Shown here one piece after another: positions 53,160 through 64,000 of a stretch of DNA of 64,000 nucleotides (the first letter of the stretch is position 1; each line of letters opens with the position of its first letter). The position numbers and the translations under genes were made by a program. This DNA comes from Hydractinia symbiolongicarpus (taxonomy: Eukaryota > Cnidaria > Hydrozoa > Anthoathecata > Hydractiniidae), in the NCBI RefSeq assembly GCF_029227915.1, contig NC_079887.1, positions 5,766,001 to 5,830,000 of the forward strand, in the 5' to 3' direction. Below the pieces are notes generated by a model. The model was not told the origin of the DNA, ran no database searches, and saw only the letters and a list, made by a program, of their open reading frames with translations.

Positions 53160-53296
53160 TCGCTAAATACTTGTTGGTGAAAATATGTGACGCAACTGTT
53201 GCAACTCAAGCCGATTGATACCACTAGAAAGCCCATCAAATGGAGTTTTTGAAACTGTCTCTATTTCTTCTGCGCGCTCTAGCAGCTAGGATTGGT
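53041..53296 (+). repeat. Truncated monomer (256 bp) at the 1,370-bp HOR junction
   Basis: The CCCACAG landmarks at 53,041 and 53,297 are 256 bp apart. AAATTAAGAAGAAT is joined to ATCGCTAAAA and then AATATCGCTAAATAC, removing about 116 bp of the monomer. The join contains ATATCGCTAAA twice in close succession, where normal monomers have it once. The same junction recurs 1,370 bp later near 54,512. Confidence 0.88.
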
Positions 53297-54529
53297 CCCA
53301 CAGTAAAAAAAGACTTATTTTTTAAATTTTTAAATGAAGCGCTACCACAGCGCCAAGTGTAATCGCTGAATACTAGCAATCATGTCCAGTTAAGAAGAAT
53401 GTTATTTCTAGGAGTCCAATTTTCTCATTTATCACATTCATAAAGTCAAAGTCCAAAATCATTAAAATTAAGTCCCACACTCAATCGTATCACTGTTAAA
53501 AGCGATGCAACCTAGTAATATCAGAAAAATATCGCTAAATACATGTTGGTACGAATATGTGACGCAACCGTTGTAATTGAAACGGATTGATACCGTTAGA
53601 AAGTCAAGGAAATGGAGTTTTTGAAACTGTCTCTATTTCTACAGCGCGTGCTAACGGCTAGGATTTGTCCCACAGTAAAAATGACTTATTTATCTCAATT
53701 CTTAAATGAAGCGCTACCACAGGGTCCAGTGTAATCGCTGAGTTCCGGCAATCAATGCAAATGAAAAAGATTGTTATTTCTTGGAGTCCAATTGTCTCAT
53801 TTATCACATTCATCAGGTCACAGTCCAAAGTTAGTTCAATTAAGTCCCACAGTCAACCGTTTCACCGTTTAAAGCGATGCAACCTAGTAATATCAGGAAG
53901 ATATCGCTAAATACATGTTGGTACGAATATGTGACCCAACCGTTGTATCGCAAACGGACTGACACCGTTAGAAAGTCAATGAAATGTAGTTTTTGAAACT
54001 GTCACTCTTTCTTCAGGGCGCAATAACGGCTAGGACTGGTTCCACAGTAAAAAATGATTCTTTATCTAAATTTTTAAATGAAGTACTACCCCAGCGCCCA
54101 GTGTAATCGCTGAGTTCCGGCAATCATGGCAAATTAAGAAGAATGTTATTTCTTGGAGTCCAATTGTCTCATTTATCACATTTATCAGGTCACAGTCCAA
54201 AGTTAGTTCAATTGAATCCCACAGTCAATCGTTTCACTGTTAAAAGCGATGCAGCCTAGTAATATCAGAGAAATATCGCTAAATACATGTTTGTACGAAT
54301 ATGTGACTAAACCGTTGTAACTCAAACGGACTGATACCGTTAGAAATTCATTGAAAGGTAGTTTTCAAAACTTTCGCTATTTCTTCAGCGCGCGTAAGGC
54401 TAGGATTGGTCCCACAGTAAAAAATGACATTTTTATCTTAATTTTTAAATGAAGCGCTACCACAGAGCCTAGTGTAATCGCTGAATTCCAGCAATCATGT
54501 CAAATTAAGAAGAATATCGCTAAAAAATA
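53160..54529 (+). repeat. 1,370-bp out-of-register HOR, copy 2
   Basis: Near-identical to copies 1 and 3; it also ends with the same aberrant fusion near 54,512. Copies 2 and 3 share ATCAATGCAAATG near 53,752 and 55,122, where copy 1 has ATCATGTCAAATG. Copy 3 is therefore closer to copy 2, or derived from it. Confidence 0.92.
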
Positions 54530-55883
54530 TCGCTAAATACTTGTTGGTGAAAATATGTGACGCAACTGTTGCAACTCAAGCCGATTGATACCACTAGAAA
54601 GCCCATCAAATGGAGTTTTTGAAACTGTCTCTATTTCTTCTGCGCGCTCTAGCAGCTAGGATTGGTCCCACAGTAAAAAAAGACTTATTTTTTAAATTTT
54701 TAAATGAAGCGCTACCACAGCGCCAAGTGTAATCGCTGAATACTAGCAATCATGTCCAGTTAAGAAGAATGTTATTTCTAGGAGTCCAATTTTCTCATTT
54801 ATCACATTCATAAAGTCAAAGTCCAAAATCATTAAAATTAAGTCCCACACTCAATCGTATCACTGTTAAAAGCGATGCAACCTAGTAATATCAGAAAAAT
54901 ATCGCTAAATACATGTTGGTACGAATATGTGACGCAACCGTTGTAATTGAAACGGATTGATACCGTTAGAAAGTCAAGGAAATGGAGTTTTTGAAACTGT
55001 CTCTATTTCTACAGCGCGTGCTAACGGCTAGGATTTGTCCCACAGTAAAAATGACTTATTTATCTCAATTCTTAAATGAAGCGCTACCACAGGGTCCAGT
55101 GTAATCGCTGAGTTCCGGCAATCAATGCAAATGAAAAAGATTGTTATTTCTTGGAGTCCAATTGTCTCATTTATCACATTCATCAGGTCACAGTCCAAAG
55201 TTAGTTCAATTAAGTCCCACAGTCAACCGTTTCACCGTTTAAAGCGATGCAACCTAGTAATATCAGGAAGATATCGCTAAATACATGTTGGTACGAATAT
55301 GTGACCCAACCGTTGTATCGCAAACGGACTGACACCGTTAGAAAGTCAATGAAATGTAGTTTTTGAAACTGTCACTCTTTCTTCAGGGCGAAATAACGGC
55401 TAGGACTGGTTCCACAGTAAAAAATGATTCTTTATCTAAATTTTTAAATGAAGTACTACCCCAGCGCCCAGTGTAATCGCTGAGTTCCGGCAATCATGGC
55501 AAATTAAGAAGAATGTTATTTCTTGGAGTCCAATTGTCTCATTTATCACATTTATCAGGTCACAGTCCAAAGTTAGTTCAATTGAATCCCACAGTCAATC
55601 GTTTCACTGTTAAAAACGATGCAGCCTAGTAATATCAGAGAAATATCGCTAAATACATGTTTGTACGAATATGTGACTAAACCGTTGTAACTCAAACGGA
55701 CTGATACCGTTAGAAATTCATTGAAAGGTAGTTTTCAAAACTTTTGCTATTTCTTCAGCGCGCGTAAGGCTAGGATTGGTCCCACAGTAAAAAATGACAT
55801 TTTTATCTTAATTTTTAAATGAAGCGCTACCACAGAGCCTAGTGTAATCGCTGAATTCCAGCAATCATGTCAAATTAAGAAGA
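54530..55883 (+). repeat. 1,370-bp out-of-register HOR, copy 3
   Basis: Third copy. It runs through the normal AAGAAGAATGTTATTCC sequence at about 55,880 instead of the aberrant junction, so it preserves the original flank and shows what the truncated monomers looked like before the exchange. Private changes include GGGCGAAATAACGG near 55,388 and AAAAACGATGCAGCC near 55,613. Confidence 0.9.
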
Positions 55884-56249
55884 ATGTTATTCCTTGGGGT
55901 CCAATTGGCTCATTTATCACATTTATAAGGTCACAGTCCAGAATCAGTTCAATTAAGTCCCACAGTCAATCGTTTCACTGTTAAAAGCGATACAAGTTAG
56001 TAATATCGGAAAAAAATCAGTAAATACATGTTGGTACGAATATGTGACGCAACCGTTGTAATTGAAACGGATTGATACCGTTAGAAAGTCAAGGAAATGG
56101 AGTTTTTGAAACTGTCTCTATTTCTACAGCGCGTGCTAACGGCTAGGATTTGTCCCACAGTAAAAATGACTTATTTATCTCAATTCTTAAATGAAGCGCT
56201 ACCACAGGGTCCAGTGTAATCGCTGAGTTCTGGCAATCATGTCAAATGA
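55884..56249 (+). repeat. Satellite monomer linking the 1,370-bp block and the right-hand 7-mer
   Basis: This monomer carries TTCCTTGGGGTCCAATTGG, CAAGTTAGTAATATCGG and GTCAAGGAAATGGAG. It matches 58,490-58,855 moderately at 2,606 bp, but without the GCGCGATTGCTAACGG insertion variant found there (about 58,734). It also matches about 48,685 onward. Confidence 0.7.
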
Positions 56250-58855
56250 AAAAGATTGTTATTTCTTGGAGTCCATTTGTCTCATTTATCACATTCATCA
56301 TGTCACAGTCCAAAGTTAGTTCAATTAAGTCCCACAGTCAACCGTTTCACCGTTTAAAGCGATGCAACCTAGTAATATCAGGAAGATATCGCTAAATACA
56401 TGTTGGTACGAATATGTGACCCAACCGTTGTATCGCAAACGGACTGACACCGTTAGAAAGTCAATGAAATGTAGTTTTTGAAACTGTCACTCTTTCTTCA
56501 GGGCGCAATAACGGCTAGGACTGGTTCCACAGTAAAAAATGATTCTTTATCTAAATTTTTAAATGAAGTACTACCCCAGCGCCCAGTGTAATCGCTGAGT
56601 TCCGGCAATCATGGCAAATTAAGAAGAATGTTATTTCTTGGAGTCCAATTGTCTCATTTATCACATTTATCAGGTCACAGTCCAAAGTTAGTTCAATTAC
56701 GTCGCACAGTCAATCGATTCACTGTTATAAGCGATGCAACCTGGTAATATCAGAAAAATAACGCTAAATACATGTTGGTATGAATATGTGACGCAACCGT
56801 TGTAACTCAGACGGACTGACACCGTTAGAAAGTCAGTGAAATGTAGTATTTGAAACTGTCTCTATTTCTTCAGCGCGCGTAAGGCTAGGATTGGTCCCAC
56901 AGTAAAAAATGACATTTTTATCTTAATTTTTAAATGAAGCGCTACCACAGAGCCTAGTGTAATCGCTGAATTCCGGCAATCATGTGAAATTAAGAAGAAT
57001 GTTATTCCTTGGGATCCAATTGGCTCATTTATCACATTTATAAGGTCACAGTCCAGAATCAGTTCAATTAAGTCCCACAGTCAATCGTTTCACTGTTAAA
57101 AGCGATGCAACCTAGTAATATCAGAAAAATATCGCTAAATACTTGTTGGTGAGAATATGTGACACAACTGTTGGAACTCAAGCCGATTGATACCGCTAGA
57201 AAGCCCATCAAATGGAGTTTTTGAAACTGTCTCTATTTCTTCTGCGCGCTCTAGCAGCTAGGATTGGTCCCACAGTAAAAAAAGACTTATTTTTTAAATT
57301 TTTAAATGAAGCGCTACCACAGCGCCAAGTGTAATCGCTGAATACTAGCAATCATGTCCAGTTAAGAAGAATGTTATTTCTAGGAGTCCAATTTTCTCAT
57401 TTATCACATTCATAAAGTCAAAGTCCAAAATCATTAAAATTAAGTCCCACACTAAATCGTATCCCTGTTAAAAGCGATGCAACCTAGTTATATCAGAAAA
57501 ATATCGCTAAATACATGTTGGTACGAATATGTGACGCAACCGTTGTAACTAAAGCGAATTGACACCGTTAAAAAGTCAATGAAATGTAGCTTTGGAAACT
57601 GTCGCTCTTTCTTCAGGGCGCGATAACGGCTACGACTGGTTCCACAGTAAAAAATGATTCTTTATCTAAATTTTTAAATGAAGCACTACCCCAGCGCCCA
57701 GTGTAATCGCTGAGTTCCGGCAATCATGACAAATTAAGAAGAATGTTATTTCTTGGAGTCCAATTGTCTCATTTATCACATTTATCAGGTCACAGTCCAA
57801 AGTTAGTTCAATTGAATCCCACAGTCAATCGTTTCACTGTTAAAAGCGATGCAGCTTAGTAATATCAGAGAAATATCGCTAAATACATGTTGGTACGAAT
57901 ATGTGACTAAACCGTTGTAACTCAAACGGACTGATACCGTTGGAAATTCATTGAAACGTAGTTTTCAAAACTTTCTCTATTTCTTCAGCGCGCGATAACG
58001 GCTAGGATTGGTCCCACAGTAAAGACTCACTTATTGATCTAAATTTTCAAATGAAGCGCTACCACAGCGCCCAGTGTAATCGCTGAGTTGCGGCAATCAT
58101 GTCAATTTAAGAAGAATGTTATTTCTTTGAGTCCAATTGTCTCATTTATCACATTTATCAGGTCACAGTCCAAAGTTAGTTCAATTGAATCCCACAGTCA
58201 ATCGTTTCACTGTTAAAAGCGATGCAGCCTAGTAATATCAGAGAAATATCGCTAAATACATGTTGGTACGAATATGTGACTAAACCGTTGTAACTCAAAC
58301 GGACTGATACCGTTAGAAATTCATTGAATGGTAGTTTTCAAAACTTTCGCTATTTCTTCAGCGCGTGTAAGGCTAGGATTGGTCCCACAGTAAAAAATGA
58401 CATTTTTATCTTAATTTTTAAATGAAGCGCTACCACAGAGCCTAGTGTAATCGCTGAATTCCAGCAATCATGTCAAATTAAGAATAATGTTATTCCTTGG
58501 GGTCCAATTGGCTCATTTATCACATTTATAAGGTCACAGTCCAGAATCAGTTCAATTAAGTCCCACAGTCAGTCGTTTCACTGTTAAAAGCGATACAAGT
58601 TAGTAATATCGGAAAAAAATCAGTAAATACATGTTGGTACGAATATGTGACGCAACCGTTGTAATTGAAACGGATTGATACCGTTAGAAAGTCAAGGAAA
58701 TGGAGTTTTTGAAACTGTCTCTATTTCTACAGCGCGATTGCTAACGGCTAGGATTTGTCCCACAGTAAAAAATGACATTTTTATCTCAATTCTTAAATGA
58801 AGCGCTACCACAGGGTCCAGTGTAATCGCTGAGTTCCGGCAATCATGTCAAATGA
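56250..58855 (+). repeat. Right-hand 7-mer HOR (2,606 bp), copy 1
   Basis: 56,255 matches 58,861, and 56,981 matches 59,587. Rare shared markers are TTACGTCGCACAGTC, GAAAAATAACGCTAAATAC, CATGTGAAATTAAG with TTGGGATCCAATTGG, and AAAGACTCACTTATTGATC. Only a few differences were noticed, such as CATTCATCATGTCAC (about 56,291) versus CATTCATCAGGTCAC. Confidence 0.9.
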
Positions 58856-61461
58856 AAAAGATTGTTATTTCTTGGAGTCCAATTGTCTCATTTATCACAT
58901 TCATCAGGTCACAGTCCAAAGTTAGTTCAATTAAGTCCCACAGTCAACCGTTTCACCGTTTAAAGCGATGCAACCTAGTAATATCAGGAAGATATCGCTA
59001 AATACATGTTGGTACGAATATGTGACCCAACCGTTGTATCGCAAACGGACTGACACCGTTAGAAAGTCAATGAAATGTAGTTTTTGAAACTGTCACTCTT
59101 TCTTCAGGGCGCAATAACGGCTAGGACTGGTTCCACAGTAAAAAATGATTCTTTATCTAAATTTTTAAATGAAGTACTACCCCAGCGCCCAGTGTAATCG
59201 CTGAGTTCCGGCAATCATGGCAAATTAAGAAGAATGTTATTTCTTGGAGTCCAATTGTCTCATTTATCACATTTATCAGGTCACAGTCCAAAGTTAGTTC
59301 AATTACGTCGCACAGTCAATCGATTCACTGTTATAAGCGATGCAACCTGGTAATATCAGAAAAATAACGCTAAATACATGTTGGTATGAATATGTGACGC
59401 AACCGTTGTAACTCAGACGGACTGACACCGTTAGAAAGTCAGTGAAATGTAGTATTTGAAACTGTCTCTATTTCTTCAGCGCGCGTAAGGCTAGGATTGG
59501 TCCCACAGTAAAAAATGACATTTTTATCTTAATTTTTAAATGAAGCGCTACCACAGAGCCTAGTGTAATCGCTGAATTCCGGCAATCATGTGAAATTAAG
59601 AAGAATGTTATTCCTTGGGATCCAATTGGCTCATTTATCACATTTATAAGGTCACAGTCCAGAATCAGTTCAATTAAGTCCCACAGTCAATCGTTTCACT
59701 GTTAAAAGCGATGCAACCTAGTAATATCAGAAAAATATCGCTAAATACTTGTTGGTGAGAATATGTGACACAACTGTTGGAACTCAAGCCGATTGATACC
59801 GCTAGAAAGCCCATCAAATGGAGTTTTTGAAACTGTCTCTATTTCTTCTGCGCGCTCTAGCAGCTAGGATTGGTCCCACAGTAAAAAAAGACTTATTTTT
59901 TAAATTTTTAAATGAAGCGCTACCACAGCGCCAAGTGTAATCGCTGAATACTAGCAATCATGTCCAGTTAAGAAGAATGTTATTTCTAGGAGTCCAATTT
60001 TCTCATTTATCACATTCATAAAGTCAAAGTCCAAAATCATTAAAATTAAGTCCCACACTAAATCGTATCCCTGTTAAAAGCGATGCAACCTAGTAATATC
60101 AGAAAAATATCGCTAAATACATGTTGGTACGAATATGTGACGCAACCGTTGTAACTAAAGCGAATTGACACCGTTAAAAAGTCAATGAAATGTAGCTTTG
60201 GAAACTGTCGCTCTTTCTTCAGGGCGCGATAACGGCTACGACTGGTTCCACAGTAAAAAATGATTCTTTATCTAAATTTTTAAATGAAGCACTACCCCAG
60301 CGCCCAGTGTAATCGCTGAGTTCCGGCAATCATGACAAATTAAGAAGAATGTTATTTCTTGGAGTCCAATTGTCTCATTTATCACATTTATCAGGTCACA
60401 GTCCAAAGTTAGTTCAATTGAATCCCACAGTCAATCGTTTCACTGTTAAAAGCGATGCAGCTTAGTAATATCAGAGAAATATCGCTAAATACATGTTGGT
60501 ACGAATATGTGACTAAACCGTTGTAACTCAAACGGACTGATACCGTTGGAAATTCATTGAAACGTAGTTTTCAAAACTTTCTCTATTTCTTCAGCGCGCG
60601 ATAACGGCTAGGATTGGTCCCACAGTAAAGACTCACTTATTGATCTAAATTTTCAAATGAAGCGCTACCACAGCGCCCAGTGTAATCGCTGAGTTGCGGC
60701 AATCATGTCAATTTAAGAAGAATGTTATTTCTTTGAGTCCAATTGTCTCATTTATCACATTTATCAGGTCACAGTCCAAAGTTAGTTCAATTGAATCCCA
60801 CAGTCAATCGTTTCACTGTTAAAAGCGATGCAGCCTAGTAATATCAGAGAAATATCGCTAAATACATGTTGGTACGAATATGTGACTAAACCGTTGTAAC
60901 TCAAACGGACTGATACCGTTAGAAATTCATTGAATGGTAGTTTTCAAAACTTTCGCTATTTCTTCAGCGCGTGTAAGGCTAGGATTGGTCCCACAGTAAA
61001 AAATGACATTTTTATCTTAATTTTTAAATGAAGCGCTACCACAGAGCCTAGTGTAATCGCTGAATTCCAGCAATCATGTCAAATTAAGAATAATGTTATT
61101 CCTTGGGGTCCAATTGGCTCATTTATCACATTTATAAGGTCACAGTCCAGAATCAGTTCAATTAAGTCCCACAGTCAGTCGTTTCACTGTTAAAAGCGAT
61201 ACAAGTTAGTAATATCGGAAAAAAATCAGTAAATACATGTTGGTACGAATATGTGACGCAACCGTTGTAATTGAAACGGATTGATACCGTTAGAAAGTCA
61301 AGGAAATGGAGTTTTTGAAACTGTCTCTATTTCTACAGCGCGATTGCTAACGGCTAGGATTTGTCCCACAGTAAAAAATGACATTTTTATCTCAATTCTT
61401 AAATGAAGCGCTACCACAGGGTCCAGTGTAATCGCTGAGTTCCGGCAATCATGTCAAATGA
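58856..61461 (+). repeat. Right-hand 7-mer HOR (2,606 bp), copy 2
   Basis: Tandem copy of 56,250-58,855. It carries AAGAATAATGTTATTCC and GCGCGATTGCTAACGG near 61,088 and 61,340, which are also found near 58,482 and 58,734. Confidence 0.9.
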
Positions 61462-61705
61462 AAAAGATTGTTATTTCTTGGAGTCCAATTGTCTCATTTA
61501 TCACATTCATCAGGTCACAGTCCAAAGTTAGTTCAATTAAGTCCCACAGTCAACCGTTTCACCGTTTAAAGCGATGCAACCTAGTAATATCAGGAAGATA
61601 TCGCTAAATACATGTTGGTACGAATATGTGACCCAACCGTTGTATCGCAAACGGACTGACACCGTTAGAAAGTCAATGAAATGTAGTTTTTGAAACTGTC
61701 ACTCT
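61462..61705 (+). repeat. Right-hand 7-mer HOR, partial copy 3
   Basis: A short continuation of the 2,606-bp offset. It stops near 61,705, where CAGGGCGCGATAACGG replaces CAGGGCGCAATAACGG and the following GAAGCACTACCCC replaces GAAGTACTACCCC. Confidence 0.75.
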
Positions 61706-64000
61706 TTCTTCAGGGCGCGATAACGGCTAGGACTGGTTCCACAGTAAAAAATGATTCTTTATCTAAATTTTTAAATGAAGCACTACCCCAGCGCCCAGTG
61801 TAATCGCTGAATTCCGGCAATCATGTGAAATTAAGAAGAATGTTATTCCTTGGGGTCCAATTGGCTCATTTATCACATTTATAAGGTCACAGTCCAGAAT
61901 CAGTTCAATTAAGTCCCACAGTCAATCGATTCACTGTTAAAAGCGATGCAACCTAGTAATATCAGAAAAATATCGCTAAATACTTGTTGGTGAGAATATG
62001 TGACGCAACTGTTGCAACTCAAGCCGATTGATACCGCTAGAAAGCCCATCAAATGGAGTTTTTGAAACTGTCTCTATTTCTTCTGCGCGCTCCAGCAGCT
62101 AGGATTGGTCCCACAGTAAAAAAAGATTTATTTTTTAAATTTTTAAATGAAGCGCTACCACAGCGCCAAGTGTAATCGCTGAATACTAGCAATCATGTCC
62201 AGTTAAGAAGAATGTTATTTCTAGGAGTCCAATTTTCTCATTTATCACATTCATAAAGTCAAAGTCCAAAATCATTAAAATTAAGTCCCACACTGAGTCG
62301 TATCACTGTTAAAAGCGATGCAGCTTAGTAATATCAGAGAAATATCGCTAAATACATGTTGGTACGAATATGTGACTAAACCGTTGTAACTCAGAAGGAC
62401 TGACACCGTCAGAAAGTCAGTGAAATGTAGTGTTTGAAACTGTCTCTATTTCTTCAGCGCGCGTAAGGCTAGGAATGGTCCCACAGTAAAAAATGACATT
62501 TTTATCTTAATTTTTAAATGAAGCGCTACCTCAGAGCCTAGTGTAATCGCTGAATTCCAGCAATCATGTCAAATTAAGAAGAATGTTATTCCTTGGGGTC
62601 CAATTGGCTCATTTATCACATTTATAAGGTCAAAGTCCAGAATCAGTTCAATTAAGTCCCACAGTCAATCGTTTCACTGTTAAAAGCATTACAAGTTAGT
62701 AATATCGGAAAAAAAATCAGTAAATACATGTTGGTACGAATATGTGACGAAACTGTTGTAATTGAAACGGATTGATACCGTTAGAAAGTCAAGTAAATGG
62801 AGTTTTTGAAACTGTCTCTATTTCTACAGCGCGTGCTAACGGCTAGGATTTGTCCCACAGTAAAAATGACTTATTTATCTCAATTCTTAAATGAAGCGCT
62901 ACCACAGGGTCCAGTGTAATCGCTAAGTTCCGGCAATCATGTCGAGTTAAGAAGAATGTTATTTCTTGGAGTTCAATTGGCTCATTTATCACATTTATAA
63001 GGTCAAAGTCAAAAATCAGTTTAATTAAGTCCCACAACCAATCGTTTCATTGTTAAAAGCGATACAAGCTAGTAATATCAGAAAAATATCGCTAAATAGA
63101 TGTTGGTCGAATATGTGACGCAACCGTTGTAACTGAAGCGAATTGACACCGTTAAAAGTCACTGAAATGTAGCTTTGGAAACTGTCGGTATTTTTTTAGC
63201 GCGCGATAACGGCTAGGATTGGTCCCACAGTAAAAATGGACTTATTTATCTAAAATTTAAAGTGAGCGCTACCGCAACGCCCAGTGTAATTGCTGAGTTC
63301 CGGCAATCATGTCAAATGAAAAAGATTGTTATTTCTTGGAGTCCAATTGTCTCATTTATTACATTCATCAGGTCACAGTCCAAAGTTAGTTCAATTAAGT
63401 CCCACAGTCAACCGTTTCACCGTTTAAAGCGATGCAACCTAGTAATATCAGGAAGATATCGCTAAATATATGTTGGTACGAATATGTGACGCAACCGTTG
63501 TAATTGAAACGGATTGATACCGTTAGAAAGTCAATGAAATGGAGTTTTTGAAACTGTCTCTATTTCTACAGCGCGTGCTAACGGCTAGGATTTGTCCCAC
63601 AGTAAAAATGACTTATTTAACTCAATTCTTAAATGAAGCGCTACCACAGGGTCCAGTGTAACCGCTGAGTTCCGGCAATCATGTCGAGTTAAGAAGAATG
63701 TTATTTCTTGGAGTTCAATTGGCTCATTTATCACATTTATAAGGTCAAAGTCAAAAATCAGTTCAATTAAGTCCCACAACCAATCGTTTTACTGTTAAAA
63801 ACGACGCAACCTGGTAATATTGGAAAAATATCGTTAAGTACATGATGGTACGAATATGTGACGGAACCCTTGTAATTGAAACGGTCTGATACCGTTAGAA
63901 GGCCAATGAAATGGAGTTTCAGAAACAGTGTCTATTTCTTTAGCGCGCGATAACGGCTAGGATTGGTCCCACAGTACAAAAATGGCTTTTTTATCTACCT
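61706..64000 (+). repeat. Mixed satellite tail with a 742-bp dimer relation
   Basis: About six monomers of right-side subfamilies. 62,824-63,040 matches 63,566-63,782 at 742 bp (GCGTGCTAACGGCTAGG, ATCTCAATTCTTAAATG or its one-base variant, GGTCAAAGTCAAAAATCAG, CCCACAACCAATCG). One monomer near 63,106 reads GTTGGTCGAATATG, missing AC from the usual GGTACGAATATG. The array is cut by the window edge within a monomer. Confidence 0.75.

Larger units (their letters stand above)
1..64000 (+). repeat. Satellite DNA array, ~372-bp monomer, head-to-tail, fills the whole window
   Basis: A single sequence of about 372 bp recurs from the first base to the last. The landmark AGGATTGGTCCCACAG appears at about 52, 423, 796, 1169 and so on to about 63,960, always on the + strand, with spacings of 371-373 bp except at a few truncated monomers. 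The anchor span divided by 372, corrected for the truncations, gives about 173 periods. Every stretch I read aligns to the monomer; I found no inserted transposon, simple-repeat tract, inverted segment or unique sequence. Both edges cut through a monomer, so the array continues outside the window. The family is not recognised. Long arrays of this kind are typical of centromeric or pericentromeric heterochromatin in eukaryotes; that location is inferred. Confidence 0.98.

Noticed and set aside
62843-63779. Short frames near the right edge on both strands (62843-63037, 63262-63465, 63585-63779)
   Set aside because: They overlap satellite landmarks, use TTG or GTG starts, and two of them are copies 742 bp apart in the local dimer. 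No gene evidence.
1-64000. CRISPR-like array
   Set aside because: The repeat unit is about 372 bp with no short direct repeat separated by unique spacers; this is ordinary tandem satellite structure.
1-64000. Naming a known satellite family or species (for example beetle satellites of about 360-377 bp)
   Set aside because: The monomer length alone is not diagnostic and I do not recognise the sequence. A search of the consensus against repeat libraries would decide.

Overview
The whole 64-kb window is one uninterrupted satellite DNA array. A monomer of about 372 bp, AT-rich (roughly 35-38% GC by eye), is repeated head-to-tail in a single orientation about 170-175 times. I see no protein-coding gene, RNA gene, transposon, microsatellite or unique spacer. 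All longer open frames lie inside the monomer and recur with its period, and nearly all begin at TTG or GTG. The long non-coding tandem array points to a eukaryotic heterochromatic or centromeric/pericentromeric region. CpG is not depleted in the monomer, which fits a genome with little germline DNA methylation, such as many invertebrates. I do not recognise the family and cannot name a species.

Above the monomer there is a nested mosaic of higher-order repeats (HORs). From left to right: a ~6.6-kb unit in two copies (1-12,160), each carrying its own extra dimer; a trimer, offset 1,118 bp (11,540-13,775); a 7-mer, offset 2,608 bp, in 3.2 copies (14,081-22,450); an irregular stretch with two internally deleted monomers (22,451-25,440); a 13/14-mer of 4.85/5.2 kb (25,441-36,230), whose two copies differ by one monomer; a composite zone with 6-, 7- and 9-mer offsets (36,231-44,584); a 5-mer, offset about 1,862 bp, in two copies (44,585-48,309), part of which returns 5,958 bp downstream; a 1,370-bp unit in three copies that is not a whole number of monomers (51,790-55,883); a second 7-mer, offset 2,606 bp (55,884-61,705); and a mixed tail with a 742-bp dimer.

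Two sequence grades run through the array. 'Type A' monomers carry an A7-GAC-T6 tract and the -AATAAAGCGCT- version of the next segment; 'type B' carry -ATGACTTATTTAT- and -AAATGAAGCGCT-. They often alternate in the left 25 kb. Other subfamilies are confined to the right: those with TCTAGCAGCTAGG, GCGCGTAAGGC or ATGATTCTTTATC all lie beyond about 45 kb. The array therefore reads as a record of repeated unequal exchange and local amplification. Several exchange junctions can be placed to within a few bases. There are no genes acting together here; any function would be structural (centromere or heterochromatin) and is inference.
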